Positions 6,763 to 7,330 of a stretch of DNA of 7,330 nt are shown piece by piece. This stretch comes from Gorillibacterium sp. (GTDB lineage Bacteria; Bacillota; Bacilli; Paenibacillales; NBRC-103111), in NCBI GenBank assembly GCA_023511325.1, contig JAIMBU010000110.1:1-7330 (forward strand). Reading direction: 5' to 3'. Each line of letters opens with the position of its first letter. The stretch's first letter is position 1. The position numbers and the translations under genes were made by a program. Below the pieces are notes generated by a model. That model worked only from the letters and a program-made list of their open reading frames with translations. It did not search any database and was not told where the DNA came from.

Positions 6763-6794
6763 ATGCTTAGAATGTACGCTATATTCTGAAGCAT
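6763..6794. repeat. Inverted repeat upstream of the small gene
   Basis: ATGCTTAGAAT (6763-6773) and ATTCTGAAGCAT (6783-6794) are complementary over 11 pairs with one bulged G at 6788, around a nine-base loop. No T-run follows on the + side, and on the minus side only CGCCCGTTTT follows, so it is not a standard terminator in the + direction. It ends 5 bases before the AGAAGGG ribosome binding site of the 83-codon gene. It could be an operator, an mRNA hairpin limiting translation, or the processed 3' end of the operon transcript. The preceding AT-rich run (TTAAGTTAAGTTTAA, 6731-6745) is the only promoter-like composition in this gap, but I find no matching -35/-10 pair. Confidence 0.55.
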
Positions 6795-6812
6795 GAAAGA
6801 AGGGTATAAGTC

Positions 6813-7064
6813 ATGATTGGCATCCATCCCGTACACCGCAGGCTTGCGGAGCTTGCACACAAAGCTAAGACATTAGGTGGTTATCATCTGCTCCCTCGGC
6901 AAGAGAAGCTAGAATTGGAGCATTGCTTAACGGTTAACCTCGATTTGGTTCGGAGGCTAGACTCGTTGAAGTCGCTCGCTTTCATTGCCTATGATTGCGG
7001 AGATATGTCATGGCATCAGGAAATTTGCAGCGAAATTGAAGCAGCCGAGACAACGATGCTATGA
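6813..7064 (+). CDS. Small helical protein, DUF7667-like (function unknown)
   Basis: An 83-residue soluble protein with a good ribosome binding site (AGAAGGG at 6799-6804, eight bases before ATG). It begins MIGIHPVHRRLAELAHKAK and continues with predicted helices at about 7-20, 27-36, 40-60 and 66-79. The endings LSFIAYxxxDxxWQHEIC-type, seen here as LAFIAYDCGDMSWHQEIC (54-71), and the HPVHRRLAEL opening resemble small Paenibacillus and phage-associated proteins that I recall under DUF7667. This assignment is from memory and was not searched. There is no signal peptide, membrane segment or recognisable DNA-binding motif. It lies 94 bases after the glycosidase-like gene, past an inverted repeat. 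It may therefore be a separate unit rather than part of the sugar operon. Function is unknown. Confidence 0.7.
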   Translation: MIGIHPVHRRLAELAHKAKTLGGYHLLPRQEKLELEHCLTVNLDLVRRLDSLKSLAFIAYDCGDMSWHQEICSEIEAAETTML

Positions 7065-7103
7065 AGAAGTCGCAGCAGGCGATAGTCGTTCAAGCTTTAA
7101 AGA

Positions 7104-7184
7104 ACCTATTTACGATAGGTGCGTGGAGAGATCCACCCCATTTGTGCTGATAACCAAGCAGTTGGGAGCGTAAAGAGCATTCCC
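7104..7184. repeat. Cluster of short hairpins between convergent genes
   Basis: The 124-base space between the small gene and the minus-strand gene holds three short potential hairpins. ACCTAT/ATAGGT pair at 7104-7109 and 7115-7120 (loop TTACG). GTGGA/TCCAC pair at 7123-7127 and 7132-7136 around a GAGA tetraloop. GGGAGC pairs imperfectly with GCatTCCC (7164-7169 with 7177-7184). None is followed by a strong T-run on either strand. On the minus strand the first hairpin is followed by TCTTTAAAG, a weak match to a terminator for the leftward gene. Position between converging genes suggests transcript ends, but the evidence is modest. Confidence 0.3.
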
Positions 7185-7188
7185 TAGA

Positions 7189-7330
7189 TTAATAGACAAA
7201 CTTACGCTGGGACCAATAGCTGAGGATGAATAATGTGGCTTCGGTAAGCAATTTTGCCACAATTAGCGGGATGGCGAACTGCTCATGAAAAGCGTACATC
7301 AGTCCGTAATTTAATCCCAAGATCAAGATC
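7189..7330 (-). CDS. GtrA-like membrane protein, C-terminal end (partial)
   Basis: On the minus strand a frame open from the right edge encodes 46 residues, starting ILILGLNYGLMYAF and ending FILSYWSQRKFVY, with stop TAA at 7191-7189. Two hydrophobic segments (about 1-14 and 20-39), joined by a short polar turn (HEQFAIP), and the ending S/N-xx-x-QRKFVY fit the last two of four helices in GtrA-family proteins. These help move or modify lipid-linked sugars for cell-surface glycans and teichoic acids. The N-terminal two thirds lie beyond the window, so the call rests on the tail pattern. A partner glycosyltransferase might be expected upstream of it, outside the window. It converges with the sugar operon and is probably unrelated to it. 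Confidence 0.65.
   Translation of the reverse strand, partial: ILILGLNYGLMYAFHEQFAIPLIVAKLLTEATLFILSYWSQRKFVY

Noticed and set aside
6985..7173. 62-codon + strand open frame overlapping the small gene's 3' end
   Set aside because: It starts inside the 83-codon gene in another frame, lacks a ribosome binding site and has no recognisable pattern.
7167..7208. AGCGTAA/TTACGCT inverted repeat spanning the end of the GtrA-like gene
   Set aside because: It is only seven pairs with a 28-base loop and no T-run, and one arm lies within coding sequence, so it is not a convincing terminator.

Overview
The window looks like a stretch of a Paenibacillus (or close Bacillota relative) chromosome. The evidence is strong AGGAGG-type ribosome binding sites, a TTG start, mid-range base composition, an LplB/LplC-type sugar permease pair, and lipoprotein solute-binding proteins of the LipO/DUF3502 type that these bacteria carry in many copies. 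The genus is inferred from gene families, not from a marker gene.

Layout. Positions 2-154 hold the last 50 codons of an LplB-type permease. It is followed by an LplC-type permease (176-1117), a lipoprotein substrate-binding protein (1243-2793), a second paralogous lipoprotein (2901-4403), and a 753-residue cytoplasmic protein that looks like an (alpha/alpha)-barrel glycosidase (4457-6718). All five are on the + strand with gaps of 21-125 bases and read as one carbohydrate uptake and degradation operon whose promoter lies left of the window. A small + strand gene of 83 codons (6813-7064) follows a clear inverted repeat. The right edge holds the C-terminal end of a minus-strand GtrA-like membrane protein (7189-7330), which converges on the operon.

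How it works together. The two lipoproteins would capture an oligosaccharide outside the membrane and the permease pair would carry it in. An ATPase encoded elsewhere would energise import, since none is present here (MsmX-type shared ATPases are usual for this class). The signal-less glycosidase-like protein would then cleave the sugar in the cytoplasm. The substrate cannot be read from the sequence.

The non-coding spaces hold the less ordinary signals. There is an orphan GAAAGGAGG element, like a STAB-SD mRNA stabiliser, ahead of the first lipoprotein. A possible 22-codon leader ORF has a stop that overlaps the TTG start of that lipoprotein. A terminator-like hairpin lies between the two lipoprotein genes. 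Together they suggest post-transcriptional tuning of binding-protein level relative to permease and enzyme. I do not see a clear new defence or mobile system. The best candidates for novelty are the unassigned glycosidase-like protein, the duplicated binding protein, and the leader region.
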